Assembly (NCBI GenBank): GCA_946498095.1 | Contig: CAMMMX010000001.1 | Location: 124,001 to 188,000, forward strand | Length of the DNA: 64,000 bases | Direction: 5' to 3' | Origin: an uncultured Clostridia bacterium | Lineage (GTDB): Bacteria > Bacillota > Clostridia > Oscillospirales > Ruminococcaceae | Shown: one piece after another, positions 9,162 through 18,017 of the stretch | Numbering within the stretch: the stretch's first letter is position 1 | Layout of the letters: each line of letters starts with the position of its first letter | The notes under the pieces: generated by a model | Seen by the model: the letters and a program-made list of their open reading frames with translations, nothing else | What the model was told of the DNA's origin: nothing | Databases searched by the model: none | Position numbers and translations under genes: made by a program

Positions 9162-10523
9162 TTAAAGTTTCATGAGCTTTTTTAGCCCGGACAGTTTCCC
9201 TCCATAGGGCGGGTAACGGAAAGCTATATCCGGCCATGCGCCCCGATACATCACGCTTTTTTCATGAGAGAAAGCATCAAAGCCTTTTTTCCCGTGATAA
9301 GAGCCCATACCGCTTTCCCCTACACCGCCGAAGGGCAACGACGAATTGGCCAGATGCACTACTGTATCTCCAACGCAAACTCCGCCCGATGGAATCGTGC
9401 ACAAGACCCTGCGGCGCAGCGCATGATGATCGGTGAACAGGTATAGCGCCAGCGGCTTGGGAAGCGCGCGAATTATCTCTTCCGCATCTGCAAAGCTGTC
9501 GACTGGTATCACCGGCAGAATAGGCCCAAAAATTTCCTCCTGCATGACAGCGTCCTCCAAACTGTACGCGCGCACCAAGGTCGGCTCAATTTTGAGCAGG
9601 GTAGAATCCGTGCCCCCGCCGGAAAGAATCTCTGAGGCTTTCAGAAGACGGGTCAACCGATCGTAATGCTTCTGATTAATGATTTTCGGATACTCGGGGT
9701 TTTGCAGCGGACAATCACCGTAAAACGATCGAATGGCGCGACGCATCTGCGTAATTAACGGATGAAACGCCTCACGCTTGACCAGCACATAATCAGGCGC
9801 GACGCAGGTCTGCCCCGCATTCAGCAGCTTTCCCCAGATGATACGCCGCGCGGCAACCTCCAAATCGGTACACGCCCCCACAATGCAGGGACTTTTCCCT
9901 CCGAGTTCCAGCGTAACAGGCGTCAAATGCGCTGACGCAGCGCGTAGCACCTCACGTCCGACATGCGTGCTGCCAGTAAAAAATATGGTGTCGAACTGCT
10001 CGGCTAAAAGCGCCTTGTTCATCTCGCTGCCTCCACGGAATACCTTCACATAATAAGGAGGATATATCGATGTCAGCAAAAACGCCAGTACGTCGGCGGT
10101 ATGCGCACAATAACGCGACGGCTTGACGGCCGCGCAGTTACCAGCCGCAATAGCCGCAATCAACGGTACGAGCGTCAGCTGGACAGGATAATTCCAGGGA
10201 GCCATAATCAAAGCTACCCCCATCGGCCTGGGCAGAACCATACTCCGTGCGGGGAAATGCATTGGCGGTGTCGGAACAGATCGGGGACGCGCCCATTTTT
10301 CCAGATGGCGCAAGGTATGGTCGAGTTCCCGATAAACGATCCCGATTTCAGTCTCGTAGGCTTCAAACGCCGCCTTTCCCAAATCCCGTGCAAGCGCTTT
10401 CATCAATAGCGTTTCGTGTGTTTGGACCGCGCTTCTCAGCTGCAGGAGCTGACGCCGCCGAAACGAAAGCGGCAGCGTCCGCCCCGAAGCAAAAAAGTGA
10501 TGCATCCGATCGATGTCCCGCAT
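9162..10523 (-). CDS. NAD(P)-dependent aldehyde dehydrogenase, class 3 type
   Basis: Oxidises aldehydes to acids; the family includes fatty-aldehyde and coniferyl-aldehyde dehydrogenases. Motifs: PWNYPVQL and GNCAAVKPS (cofactor binding), FFTGSTHVGREV, the general base Glu in TLELGGKSPCIV, the nucleophile Cys in NAGQTCVAPDY, and EEIFGPILPV. It is about 453 aa, the short class 3 length. Two ATG codons (10526, 10523) follow GAGGA at 10531-10535; the second has better spacing. The gene stands alone between murA and the SAM riboswitch, so the sequence gives no hint of its substrate. Confidence 0.92.
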   Translation of the reverse strand: MRDIDRMHHFFASGRTLPLSFRRRQLLQLRSAVQTHETLLMKALARDLGKAAFEAYETEIGIVYRELDHTLRHLEKWARPRSVPTPPMHFPARSMVLPRPMGVALIMAPWNYPVQLTLVPLIAAIAAGNCAAVKPSRYCAHTADVLAFLLTSIYPPYYVKVFRGGSEMNKALLAEQFDTIFFTGSTHVGREVLRAASAHLTPVTLELGGKSPCIVGACTDLEVAARRIIWGKLLNAGQTCVAPDYVLVKREAFHPLITQMRRAIRSFYGDCPLQNPEYPKIINQKHYDRLTRLLKASEILSGGGTDSTLLKIEPTLVRAYSLEDAVMQEEIFGPILPVIPVDSFADAEEIIRALPKPLALYLFTDHHALRRRVLCTIPSGGVCVGDTVVHLANSSLPFGGVGESGMGSYHGKKGFDAFSHEKSVMYRGAWPDIAFRYPPYGGKLSGLKKLMKL

Positions 10524-10756
10524 CATACATTCCTCTTTTCCAGTCATTCCTCCGCCATGGCAAAGCAACATGGCGGCGCCTATTTTTTTCTATGATAATA
10601 TTTACTTTCAGAAAACTACTGTCATTATCTGAACAATTGCGAGATTATTATATCACAGTATGAACTGGGGAACAATGAAAACCCGTTTACAAAAGCAATA
10701 AACCTATTGCAAAAAATTCTTTTTTACGGTCTAATATTTGGATAAAAGCTTCCTTC

Positions 10757-10785
10757 TTGACGGATGCGCAGGTAAATGATATAAT
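10757..10785 (+). promoter_or_regulatory. Sigma-A promoter of the SAM riboswitch/metK unit
   Basis: TTGACG (10757-10762), a 17-bp spacer and TATAAT (10780-10785). Transcription should start near 10792, about 37 bases before the riboswitch. Confidence 0.8.
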
Positions 10786-10828
10786 GGTGAGTGCGTAAGT
10801 GAAGATACCGTTCAAAAGTACCATAAAT

Positions 10829-10930
10829 ACCTTATCAAGAGTGGCTGAGGGACAGGTCCTGTGAAGCCCGGCAACCTATCCGGAACGGATAAGGTGCCAC
10901 ATCCTGCGGAATATCCGAAAGATGAGGGTG
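10829..10930 (+). ncRNA. SAM-I (S-box) riboswitch
   Basis: Conserved S-box core is readable: CTTATCAAGAGTGGCTGAGG at the P1/P2 start, GGTCCTGTGAAGCCCGGCAACC, then AAGGTGCCACATCCTGC, and the closing AGATGAGG. P1 pairs CTTATC... with ...GATGAG(G). It sits between a sigma-A promoter and an intrinsic terminator (10948-10977), so high SAM should favour termination before metK. This is the classical feedback arrangement in Firmicutes. Confidence 0.96.
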
Positions 10931-10947
10931 AAAAATTGTTTAAATTT

Positions 10948-10977
10948 GCACCCAGAGGTATGAGACTGGGTGCTTTT
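10948..10977 (+). terminator. Riboswitch-controlled terminator
   Basis: GCACCCAG (10948-10955) pairs with CTGGGTGC (10966-10973), followed by TTTTGTT. It is the expression platform of the S-box. Confidence 0.88.
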
Positions 10978-11030
10978 GTTATGGTTGACCGCGGCAGATA
11001 CCCGCATACAAAGAAAGGATGACAAACTAA

Positions 11031-12221
11031 ATGGCAAAATTTCTCTTTACGTCGGAATCGGTAACTGAGGGGCACCCGGATAAAATTTGCGATCAGATTT
11101 CTGACGCTGTGCTTGACGCGATTCTCGCACAGGATCCGCTGGGGCGTGTCGCTTGCGAGACCGCCGTTACGACGGGGATGATTTTCGTCATGGGTGAAAT
11201 CTCTACCAGCTGCTATGTCGATATCCCGAAGATTGCCCGGCAAGTAGTCAAGGAGATTGGCTATGACCGCGCTAAATACGGCTTCGACAGCGAAACCTGT
11301 TCGGTACTGACTTCGATCGACGAGCAGTCGGGCGACATTGCGATGGGCGTCGACAAAGCTTTGGAAGCCAAAAGCGGCGAATTGACGGACGATCTGGATA
11401 CGGGAGCCGGGGACCAGGGCATGATGTTCGGTTACGCCTGCGACGAAACCCCGGAATTGATGCCTCTTCCGATCTCGATGGCACACAAGCTGGCGCTGCG
11501 CCTGAGCACAGTGCGTAAGGACGGCACGCTGCCTTACCTGCGCCCCGACGGAAAAACGCAGGTCACCGTCGAGTATGATGACGGCAGGCCGGTACGCATC
11601 GACGCAATCGTCGTTTCCTCTCAACACGGAGAGGATGTGTCCCTGGAGCAGATCCGGCAGGACGTCATCCAGCAGGTGATTACCCCTGTCGTCCCAGCAG
11701 ATTTGATTGATGCAAATACCAAAATTTTTGTCAACCCCACCGGACGTTTTGTCATCGGCGGACCCCAGGGTGACAGTGGTCTGACCGGACGTAAGATCAT
11801 TGTCGACACCTACGGCGGCTACGCCCGCCACGGTGGAGGTGCCTTCTCCGGCAAGGATCCGACCAAGGTAGACCGCTCCGCCGCTTACGCTGCACGCTAT
11901 GTGGCAAAGAACATCGTCGCAGCAGGCCTGGCGAAGCAATGTGAGATCGAACTTGCATACGCTATAGGCGTTGCGCATCCGGTCTCCGTCATGGTCGACA
12001 CCTTCGGCACAGGTACCGTGTCCGATGAGATACTTTCCCAGGCGGTACAGCAGGTGTTCGATTTGCGGCCCGCTGCCATCATCCGTGATCTGGATCTGCG
12101 TAAGCCGCAATATAAACAGCTCGCCGCCTATGGCCATATGGGACGTGAGGACTTAGGCGTCTCCTGGGAAAAGACCGATCGTACCGACGCGCTCCGCAAA
12201 GCTGTCGACGCATTGCAATAA
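11031..12221 (+). CDS. metK: S-adenosylmethionine synthetase
   Basis: Makes SAM from methionine and ATP in the cytoplasm. It has 396 aa, typical. Signatures: [22 protein letters not shown] at the N-terminus, the hexapeptide [12 protein letters not shown] (about residue 118) and the P-loop-like [19 protein letters not shown]. It is under control of the S-box upstream, and a strong hairpin follows at 12241-12275, so it is probably a single-gene transcription unit. A long open frame exists on the opposite strand but is only a codon-bias shadow. Confidence 0.98.
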   Translation: MAKFLFTSESVTEGHPDKICDQISDAVLDAILAQDPLGRVACETAVTTGMIFVMGEISTSCYVDIPKIARQVVKEIGYDRAKYGFDSETCSVLTSIDEQSGDIAMGVDKALEAKSGELTDDLDTGAGDQGMMFGYACDETPELMPLPISMAHKLALRLSTVRKDGTLPYLRPDGKTQVTVEYDDGRPVRIDAIVVSSQHGEDVSLEQIRQDVIQQVITPVVPADLIDANTKIFVNPTGRFVIGGPQGDSGLTGRKIIVDTYGGYARHGGGAFSGKDPTKVDRSAAYAARYVAKNIVAAGLAKQCEIELAYAIGVAHPVSVMVDTFGTGTVSDEILSQAVQQVFDLRPAAIIRDLDLRKPQYKQLAAYGHMGREDLGVSWEKTDRTDALRKAVDALQ

Positions 12222-12240
12222 TTTCGGAATTTCACATACC

Positions 12241-12275
12241 TATGCCCCCGTCGTATCTGATACGGCGGGGGCATA
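12241..12275 (+). terminator. Terminator after metK
   Basis: TATGCCCCCGTCGTA pairs with TACGGCGGGGGCATA (one G-T pair), followed by TTTG. A strong stem with a short T-tract. Confidence 0.75.
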
Positions 12276-12450
12276 TTTGTACTTCAGGAGCAAAACCAGG
12301 CAGACATAATAGAGCCATAAAAGCGAATTGGTTAAAATACCCGACGAAGTGTTTCATATTTTGTGTAAAAATGCCTATAGAGAGAAGAGAAAAAAAGTGC
12401 TATAATGAATGTACGCGACAAATATACAAATGTTTTTAGGAGGTGGACTA

Positions 12451-12891
12451 TTGGACCGCCAAGAAAAACCGCAATATTACGTCGTGGACGCTTCGGTCTT
12501 GCCGGATATCATGGGAAAAGTTCTGATGGTCAAACGCCTGCTGGCGCGTGGCCAGGGCAGCTCCTCCGAGGCATGCAAGCAGGTCGGCATTTCCCGCAGC
12601 GCGTATTATAAGTATAAGGACGCTGTTTTTGCTTACGAGGAAAAAATCACACAGCATATCGTGTCGTTTTACTTTATTCTGCAGGATGAGAAAGGGGTTC
12701 TTTCCCATCTGCTGACACAGCTATACGAACTGGGGGCAAACGTGCTGACCGTGAACCAGAATATTCCTATCGATTCCGTTGCGGCGGTAACGGTTTCGGT
12801 CAAGCTTGAGGACGCCGATCCCGGCGAAATGCTTACGAGTCTATCCAAGCTTCCAGGCGTCGTCAGTGTCAAGATGATCTCCGGCGAATAA
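12451..12891 (+). CDS. ACT-domain protein, UPF0735/PheB type
   Basis: Small protein commonly found in front of homoserine dehydrogenase in Clostridia; its exact job is unknown, with regulation of aspartate-family synthesis suspected. About residues 1-60 contain a helix-turn-helix-like segment (SSSEACKQVGISRSAYYKYKD), followed by an ACT domain (HIVSFYFILQDEKGVLSHLL to the end) that may bind an amino acid. The start is set at TTG 12451, which has a perfect AGGAGG seven bases upstream (12438-12443); the upstream ATG at 12409 lacks one. It is 146 aa and leads the hom-thrB-lysC operon. A TATAAT at 12401-12406 may be its -10 element, without a good -35. Confidence 0.85.
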   Translation: MDRQEKPQYYVVDASVLPDIMGKVLMVKRLLARGQGSSSEACKQVGISRSAYYKYKDAVFAYEEKITQHIVSFYFILQDEKGVLSHLLTQLYELGANVLTVNQNIPIDSVAAVTVSVKLEDADPGEMLTSLSKLPGVVSVKMISGE

Positions 12892-12945
12892 AAAAGACGT
12901 ACCCGCGTCCGACCGGCGCGGAAGCAAGTGAAAGGAGACGGTTGC

Positions 12946-14205
12946 ATGGTCAGAATCGCAGTCATGGGTTATGGCGTAGTTGGTTCAGGCACAGTAGAGG
13001 TTTTTTATAAAAACAAAAAAAACATTGAGAAAAAGACGGGAAAGGATATCGATATCAAGTATATCCTGGATATCCGCGATTTTCCGGACAGCCCCTACGG
13101 CGACAAGCATATCAAGGATTTTGACATGATTCTCAACGATCCGGAGATTAATATCGTCGTTGAGGTGATGGGCGGACTGAACCCTGCCTACCGTTTCGTC
13201 AAATCCTGTCTGGAAAATGGGAAAAGCGTGGTTTCTTCCAACAAGGAGCTCGTCGCCGAAAAAGGTGCGGAACTTTTGCGGATTGCCAAGGAGCACAATG
13301 TCAATTTCTTCTTTGAAGCAAGCGTAGGCGGCGGTATTCCGATTATCCGGCCGATGCACCAATGTCTGGCAGCGAACGAGATCAATGAAATTGCCGGTAT
13401 CCTCAATGGCACCACAAACTTTATCCTGACCAAAATGATCCGCGACCGCATGGATTTTTCCAACGCTCTGGCTCTGGCACAGCAGCTTGGGTATGCTGAA
13501 AAGGACCCCACCGCCGATATCGAAGGGCACGACGCCTGCCGCAAGATTTGTATCCTGGCTTCTTTAGCATATGGCAAGCACGTTTATCCAAAGGATGTGC
13601 ACTGTGAGGGAATCTCCCGTGTCACCTTGGAGGATGTGGCTTACGCTGAAAGCGCCAATTGCGTGATTAAGCTGATCGGCAGCGCTCGACGGACTGAAAA
13701 CGGCAAAATCAGCGCGATTGTCAGCCCGATGTTGGTCAGCTATGAAAGCCAGCTGGCTAGCGTTGATGATGTGTTCAACGCCATTCTCGTCAAGGGTGAC
13801 GCCACCGGCGAGGTAGTCTTTTACGGTAAGGGCGCAGGCAAATTGCCCACTGCCAGCGCTGTTGTCGCCGACGTGATTGATGTCGCACGGTACACCAAAA
13901 CCAATATGACGTTGACCTGGGTGGACAGTGACGGCGATGTGGTGGACGATTACCGTACCCGCGTCCGCAGCTTTTACGTGCGCGCAACATATGACGCACC
14001 TCTTTCCCGAGAAACGGCATATAATAAGATAGCAGCAGCCGCGGCCGACGCGGGCGTCCATGTGGACTGGCTCAGCCGTCAAAATCAGCCTGAAGGGGAA
14101 ATAGCTTTCACAATCGGCAGGCTGAGCGAGAATCTCCTGATGCAGCTGATGAACGGCATGCCGGGTATTACCCTGACGTTCCGGATGCCGGTGATGGATC
14201 TTTGA
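12946..14205 (+). CDS. hom: Homoserine dehydrogenase
   Basis: Reduces aspartate semialdehyde to homoserine, the branch to threonine and methionine. N-terminal NAD(P) fold: GYGVVGSGTVEV. Substrate and catalytic motifs: EVMGGLNPAYR, SSNKELVAEKG, EIAGILNGTTNFIL and DPTADIEGHDACRK. A C-terminal ACT domain (from about residue 345) suggests allosteric feedback by threonine. The start is ATG 12946 with AAAGGAG at 12931-12937; a GTG at 12928 overlaps the Shine-Dalgarno and is rejected. 419 aa. It lies 54 bases after the ACT protein and 31 before thrB. Confidence 0.97.
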   Translation: MVRIAVMGYGVVGSGTVEVFYKNKKNIEKKTGKDIDIKYILDIRDFPDSPYGDKHIKDFDMILNDPEINIVVEVMGGLNPAYRFVKSCLENGKSVVSSNKELVAEKGAELLRIAKEHNVNFFFEASVGGGIPIIRPMHQCLAANEINEIAGILNGTTNFILTKMIRDRMDFSNALALAQQLGYAEKDPTADIEGHDACRKICILASLAYGKHVYPKDVHCEGISRVTLEDVAYAESANCVIKLIGSARRTENGKISAIVSPMLVSYESQLASVDDVFNAILVKGDATGEVVFYGKGAGKLPTASAVVADVIDVARYTKTNMTLTWVDSDGDVVDDYRTRVRSFYVRATYDAPLSRETAYNKIAAAAADAGVHVDWLSRQNQPEGEIAFTIGRLSENLLMQLMNGMPGITLTFRMPVMDL

Positions 14206-14236
14206 TACCGATCGGAATCTCAATGGAGGCGACGGT

Positions 14237-15133
14237 ATGATACATATTCGAGTTCCCGCTACCAGCGCCAACCTAGGCGCCGGCTTCGACGCGCTAGGGC
14301 TTGCGCTGACATTGTATAATGAGATCGAAATGGAAGAGGACGACCGTGTCCGTATCCTCACGGACACGCCAAACATCCCCTGTGGGGAAACGAACCTCGT
14401 ATACCAGTCGGCGAAACGTCTGTATGACCTTTGCGGAAAGCGGCTGACAGGACTATTCATCCGCCAGAAGGACGCCATCCCTATGACGAGGGGCCTCGGT
14501 AGCAGTTCCGCCTGCATCATCGCGGGGCTGACGGGCGCCAATCTGTTGCTAGGCGAAGCGTTTACCTTAGATGATTTGGTGGATTTGTCGGCGCAAATAG
14601 AAGGACATCCGGACAATACCGCACCGGCGTTGCTAGGCGGTATCGTTACATCGGTGTTTGACGGAAAGAAAGTACACTGGGTGCGCCAGTTCATCTATTC
14701 GCACCTGCACTTTGTCGCCATTATTCCTGACTTTCCCATGAGCACGCAGGCGGCACGCGAAGCTCTCCCTCAGACAATCGCCTACCGAGATGCCGTGCAT
14801 AACCTTTCCCGCGCGGCGCTGTTCTCCGCTTCTCTGCTGTCCGGCAAATTTGAAAACCTGCGTACCGCGGTCGACGACCGCCTACACCAGCCTTACCGGC
14901 TGCCCCAGATCCCTTACGGCGAGGATGTCATCGCCTGCGCCTACCGTCATGGCGCCTATGCGTCCTATCTCAGCGGGGCAGGGCCAACGCTGATGGCTAT
15001 TGTATCAGAGGATACGTCGGGTGCGTTTGAGCATGGTATGCGCGGCGAGCTGGATGTACGAGGTCTGAACGCATGGCGTATCATCCGTCTCGCTGTCGAC
15101 AACACCGGTGCGGTCTGGGAGTCACGCGGCTGA
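14237..15133 (+). CDS. thrB: Homoserine kinase
   Basis: GHMP-family kinase that phosphorylates homoserine for threonine synthesis. N-terminal signature VPATSANLGAGFDALGLAL, ATP-binding motif RGLGSSSACIIAGL (about residues 87-100), and the C-terminal AYASYLSGAGPTLMAI. It is 298 aa, normal. GGAGG lies just upstream of the ATG. Threonine synthase (thrC) is not in this operon and must be elsewhere. Confidence 0.97.
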   Translation: MIHIRVPATSANLGAGFDALGLALTLYNEIEMEEDDRVRILTDTPNIPCGETNLVYQSAKRLYDLCGKRLTGLFIRQKDAIPMTRGLGSSSACIIAGLTGANLLLGEAFTLDDLVDLSAQIEGHPDNTAPALLGGIVTSVFDGKKVHWVRQFIYSHLHFVAIIPDFPMSTQAAREALPQTIAYRDAVHNLSRAALFSASLLSGKFENLRTAVDDRLHQPYRLPQIPYGEDVIACAYRHGAYASYLSGAGPTLMAIVSEDTSGAFEHGMRGELDVRGLNAWRIIRLAVDNTGAVWESRG

Positions 15134-15202
15134 CAGCCCTTCACTGGCTGCGAAATGCCAGTTATGATAAAGTTTACTTATAAGCAAATGGAGGTAACCA
15201 AA

Positions 15203-16411
15203 TTGGGACTTATCGTTCAAAAGTTCGGCGGCTCCTCCGTGGCCAACACGGAACGCATTTTTAACGTTGCGCATATTGTCACCGAAACCTATCAGCGAGG
15301 CAACAACGTCGTGGTTGTGGTATCGGCGCAAGGTGACACCACCGACGATCTAATCGACAAGGCAGCGGAAATCAACAAAAGCCCATCCAAGCGGGAAATG
15401 GATGTTCTACTGTCAACCGGTGAACAGATTTCTATTGCTCTGCTGGCAATGGCTATCGAAAAGCTAGGCTTCCCCGTCGTCTCCCTGACGGGCTGGCAGG
15501 CCGGCTTCCTCACCGACTCCAATCACGGCAACTCCCGTATCCGCTCTATCAACAGCGAGCGTCTGCAAAAAGAGCTGGACAAACGCAACATCGTCATTGT
15601 CGCCGGCTTCCAAGGGCTGAACCGCTATGACGACATTACCACGCTCGGTCGCGGCGGATCCGATACCAGCGCGGTCGCAATTGCAGCGGAGCTGAAGGCT
15701 GACCTATGCCAGATCTATACCGACGTCGACGGTATCTATTCTGCTGATCCGCGTTTGGTCAAAACGGCTCAGAAAATGGACGAGATCTCCTACGACGAAA
15801 TGCTTGAATTGGCAACCCTCGGCGCACAGGTGTTGCACAACCGTTCTGTGGAGATGGCGAAGAAATACAATGTCAATCTTGAAGTTCTGTCCAGTCTGGA
15901 GCGCAAACCAGGCACAAAGGTCAAGGAGGTAGTAAACGTGGAAAAATTACTGGTTAGAGGCGTGGCAAAAGATAGAGACGTAGCTAGAATCGCAGTGATC
16001 GGGGTGCCCGACCAACCTGGTATCGCGTTTAAGATTTTTTCTTTGCTGGCTCAGCGAAAAGTCAATGTGGATATCATCCTGCAATCGATTGGGCGTAACA
16101 ATACGAAAGATATCAGCTTTACGGTCGCCAAAGGGCAGGAAGAGCAAGCCCTGACCGCTATCAACGAGATCAAGGACAGTATCAAGGCGCAGGAAATCGT
16201 CGTTGACGAGCATGTCTGTAAGGTATCGATCGTCGGTGCCGGCATGCAGTCCAACCCGGGCGTCGCCGCCAAGATGTTCGAAGCGCTGTTTGAAGCGGGT
16301 GTCAACATCCAGATGATTTCCACCAGTGAAATCAAGATTTCCGTTCTGATCCATGAGGACGATGACATCAAAGCACTCAACGCGGTACACGATGCTTTTA
16401 CTTTTAACTAA
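15203..16411 (+). CDS. lysC: Aspartate kinase (alpha, full-length product)
   Basis: Catalyses the first step of the aspartate pathway (lysine, threonine, methionine). Kinase domain: LIVQKFGGSSVANTERI at the N-terminus, then TTLGRGGSDTSAVAIAAEL and YTDVDGIYSADPR. Two C-terminal ACT domains follow, giving feedback control (about residues 262-402). The start is TTG 15203: GGAGGT (15190-15195) is spaced seven bases from it, and the family begins with this sequence. The upstream ATG at 15155 would add 16 unrelated residues. 402 aa. A second in-frame start inside the gene is listed separately. Confidence 0.97.
   Translation: MGLIVQKFGGSSVANTERIFNVAHIVTETYQRGNNVVVVVSAQGDTTDDLIDKAAEINKSPSKREMDVLLSTGEQISIALLAMAIEKLGFPVVSLTGWQAGFLTDSNHGNSRIRSINSERLQKELDKRNIVIVAGFQGLNRYDDITTLGRGGSDTSAVAIAAELKADLCQIYTDVDGIYSADPRLVKTAQKMDEISYDEMLELATLGAQVLHNRSVEMAKKYNVNLEVLSSLERKPGTKVKEVVNVEKLLVRGVAKDRDVARIAVIGVPDQPGIAFKIFSLLAQRKVNVDIILQSIGRNNTKDISFTVAKGQEEQALTAINEIKDSIKAQEIVVDEHVCKVSIVGAGMQSNPGVAAKMFEALFEAGVNIQMISTSEIKISVLIHEDDDIKALNAVHDAFTFN
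15938..16411 (+). CDS. Aspartate kinase beta subunit from an internal in-frame start
   Basis: A perfect Shine-Dalgarno AAGGAGGT (15923-15930) lies seven bases before an in-frame GTG at 15938 (codon 246 of lysC). Translation from it would give a 157-residue protein of only the two ACT domains (MEKLLVRGVAKDRDVARIAV...). Bacillus subtilis aspartokinase II is an alpha2-beta2 enzyme whose beta chain is made exactly this way from about the same position. The coding signal here is seen directly; production of the subunit is an inference from that known case. Confidence 0.75.
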   Translation: MEKLLVRGVAKDRDVARIAVIGVPDQPGIAFKIFSLLAQRKVNVDIILQSIGRNNTKDISFTVAKGQEEQALTAINEIKDSIKAQEIVVDEHVCKVSIVGAGMQSNPGVAAKMFEALFEAGVNIQMISTSEIKISVLIHEDDDIKALNAVHDAFTFN

Positions 16412-16422
16412 GCCTGATAAAA

Positions 16423-16560
16423 GTCCGCACTCCAACGTAATCGGCATGGCGGGAATGCCGTCTATGTCGCAAGTGGAGTCTGCTTCGTTTGCACGCGGAC
16501 ATCGGTGACTCAGCGGCAGGATGGCCTGCAGTGAAACACAGTTGCAGTATCATCAGTCAA
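16423..16560 (+). ncRNA. Candidate structured RNA in the 3' region of the lysC operon
   Basis: Nested complementary segments lie between the lysC stop and the terminator. GTCCGC (16423-16428) pairs with GCGGAC (16495-16500). ACTCCA (16429-16434), directly adjacent, pairs with TGGAGT (16474-16479). CGGCAT (16442-16447) and ATGCCG (16455-16460) form a hairpin inside. A second module follows: TGACT (16506-16510) with AGTCA (16555-16559), enclosing hairpin GCAGG-ATGG-CCTGC (16516-16529). No reading frame fits. I do not recognise it as a known riboswitch class. It could be a 3'-UTR-derived small RNA ending at the terminator at 16561-16610. Confidence 0.45.
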
Positions 16561-16610
16561 AAACGGGATTTCAGTGAGGAATCGCCCCACTGAAATCCCG
16601 TTTCTGTTTT
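16561..16610. terminator. Strong bidirectional terminator
   Basis: A perfect 16-bp stem (AAACGGGATTTCAGTG / CACTGAAATCCCGTTT, 16561-16576 and 16588-16603) with an 11-base loop. T-rich tails lie on both strands, so it serves the lysC operon and the convergent merR gene. Confidence 0.92.
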
Positions 16611-16707
16611 GCATCCGTAGGTATCAACGCCTGCGGACAGGCCCCTACACGCCGCTCCCTCTTGACGCCAGCCACTGTACGATTAAACTTATCTGCTCGA
16701 CCGCTGT

Positions 16708-17997
16708 CTAATCCGCTTCTTTCACAAACGCGTAGTAGTCGGTGTCAAAGCCGCCCCAGCGATAGTCCCCGCTCTTCCATTCCATCAGCAGATAGACCCC
16801 GTCCGCCTCATGACGAATTTCATATCCGCAGGCGTTTTCGTTGTATTTGCGCAGGACATAGCCCTTCGTCCACACTTGCATATCCGTCCCTTGAATCACA
16901 TCATCCGCGTAGACGCTGATACATGCGCCGTTTTCCAGAAACTCGATGCTTTTGAAATACAACCTGTCGTCGTCTTCCCGTTTTGCCGGATCGAAATCCT
17001 CTTTACTCCGGCAAAAGGAGACGGCCTTCCACCTGCCCAGCACCTCCCTGTCGTCGATGAAGGGCATGTCAATGTCATCCTTGCGTGCTAGGTCCCGACT
17101 GCTGTAAGCGTGATGGTCGAGCTGCCGCAGTACGAGGACAGTCGGCCTGCCGCCGCGACGGTAGTAGTAGGACTTGTTCTCCACAAACATATACCTCTCA
17201 CCGTCGATTTCCTCCACCTCGTAGCGGTTCGCCGACGTACCGTCACCGGTGTCACAGAGCAGATAGCCCTTGGTCCACCCATAGCACCAGTACCGTTCGC
17301 CTCCCGGCAGGAAATAGATCTCTTTGACCTCACCGGCGTCGGTGACTTTCGTCTGCCGGGTAAAGAAGTCCTCCTTGACGGCGAAATCGCCGATGACCTC
17401 CCATTTGCCGACGACGTCGGCATCATCGACAAACGGCATGTCGATGTCCTCACGCAGAGGGTCAACGTCGGAACGCAGCCGGACAACGTCGATTCGCACC
17501 TCGATGTCGTCACGACCCTTTTCACCGTAGGTCTGAAACAGCGAAACACGCTGACAGTCCTGCCTGGCCGCCGCTTCCTCAAGTTGCCAGCAAGCGCTTT
17601 TGAAGTCCTCCGGACGGATGGGCGGTGTGGCGAGAATAAGTCCCTCCTCTGTTTGTATGAGGTTTGTCTGTATCATCTCTTCCACCCCAATCAATATTTT
17701 CTTTGCTTCCTCCAGATGCGCAAGCTGCGCTTCCAGCTCGGACTTTTTCCGTTCGATGCCGTCGAGGATGCATTGTGTGTTGTCCGGGCAGGCCAGCACC
17801 GCCTTGATTTCCTTCAGCGAAAAACCGGCCTTCTTCAGCGCCGAAATCCGCTGGAATGCGGCAATCTGGTCGGCGGCGTAATACCGGTACCCGGTAAAAC
17901 GATCGGTAAAGTCGGGGGCGAGCAGTCCCTCCTTATCGTAATGGCGCAGCACCGATATCCTTGTGCCGCAAACTTCGGCAAATTCACCGATTCGCAT
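16708..17997 (-). CDS. MerR-family regulator with duplicated C-terminal sensor-like domain
   Basis: N-terminal MerR winged helix (MRIGEFAEVCGTRISVLRHY... GYRYYAADQIAAFQRISALK), a coiled coil (ERKKSELEAQLAHLEEAKK), then two copies of a ~75-90-residue domain. The copies begin DDIDMPFVDDADVVGKWEV and DDIDMPFIDDREVLGRWKA, and each contains WTKGYLL/WTKGYVL and a closing V/M-E-x-K-S-x-Y-R-x-G. Such domains resemble the repeated beta-rich modules seen at the C-termini of some BlaR1-type proteins. I infer a ligand-binding role; the ligand is unknown. The start ATG 17997 was chosen because the MerR fold begins here; GTG 18006 is possible. 429 aa, much longer than simple MerR proteins. Confidence 0.85.
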   Translation of the reverse strand: MRIGEFAEVCGTRISVLRHYDKEGLLAPDFTDRFTGYRYYAADQIAAFQRISALKKAGFSLKEIKAVLACPDNTQCILDGIERKKSELEAQLAHLEEAKKILIGVEEMIQTNLIQTEEGLILATPPIRPEDFKSACWQLEEAAARQDCQRVSLFQTYGEKGRDDIEVRIDVVRLRSDVDPLREDIDMPFVDDADVVGKWEVIGDFAVKEDFFTRQTKVTDAGEVKEIYFLPGGERYWCYGWTKGYLLCDTGDGTSANRYEVEEIDGERYMFVENKSYYYRRGGRPTVLVLRQLDHHAYSSRDLARKDDIDMPFIDDREVLGRWKAVSFCRSKEDFDPAKREDDDRLYFKSIEFLENGACISVYADDVIQGTDMQVWTKGYVLRKYNENACGYEIRHEADGVYLLMEWKSGDYRWGGFDTDYYAFVKEAD

Positions 17998-18017
17998 GAT
18001 AATCACACATCCTTCCA

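Noticed and set aside
10812..12137. 441-codon open frame on the minus strand across metK and its riboswitch
   Set aside because: It lies antisense to an unmistakable metK and S-box; no homology or binding site. A codon-bias shadow.
13564..14694. 376-codon open frame on the minus strand
   Set aside because: Antisense to hom and thrB, with composition of a shadow frame.
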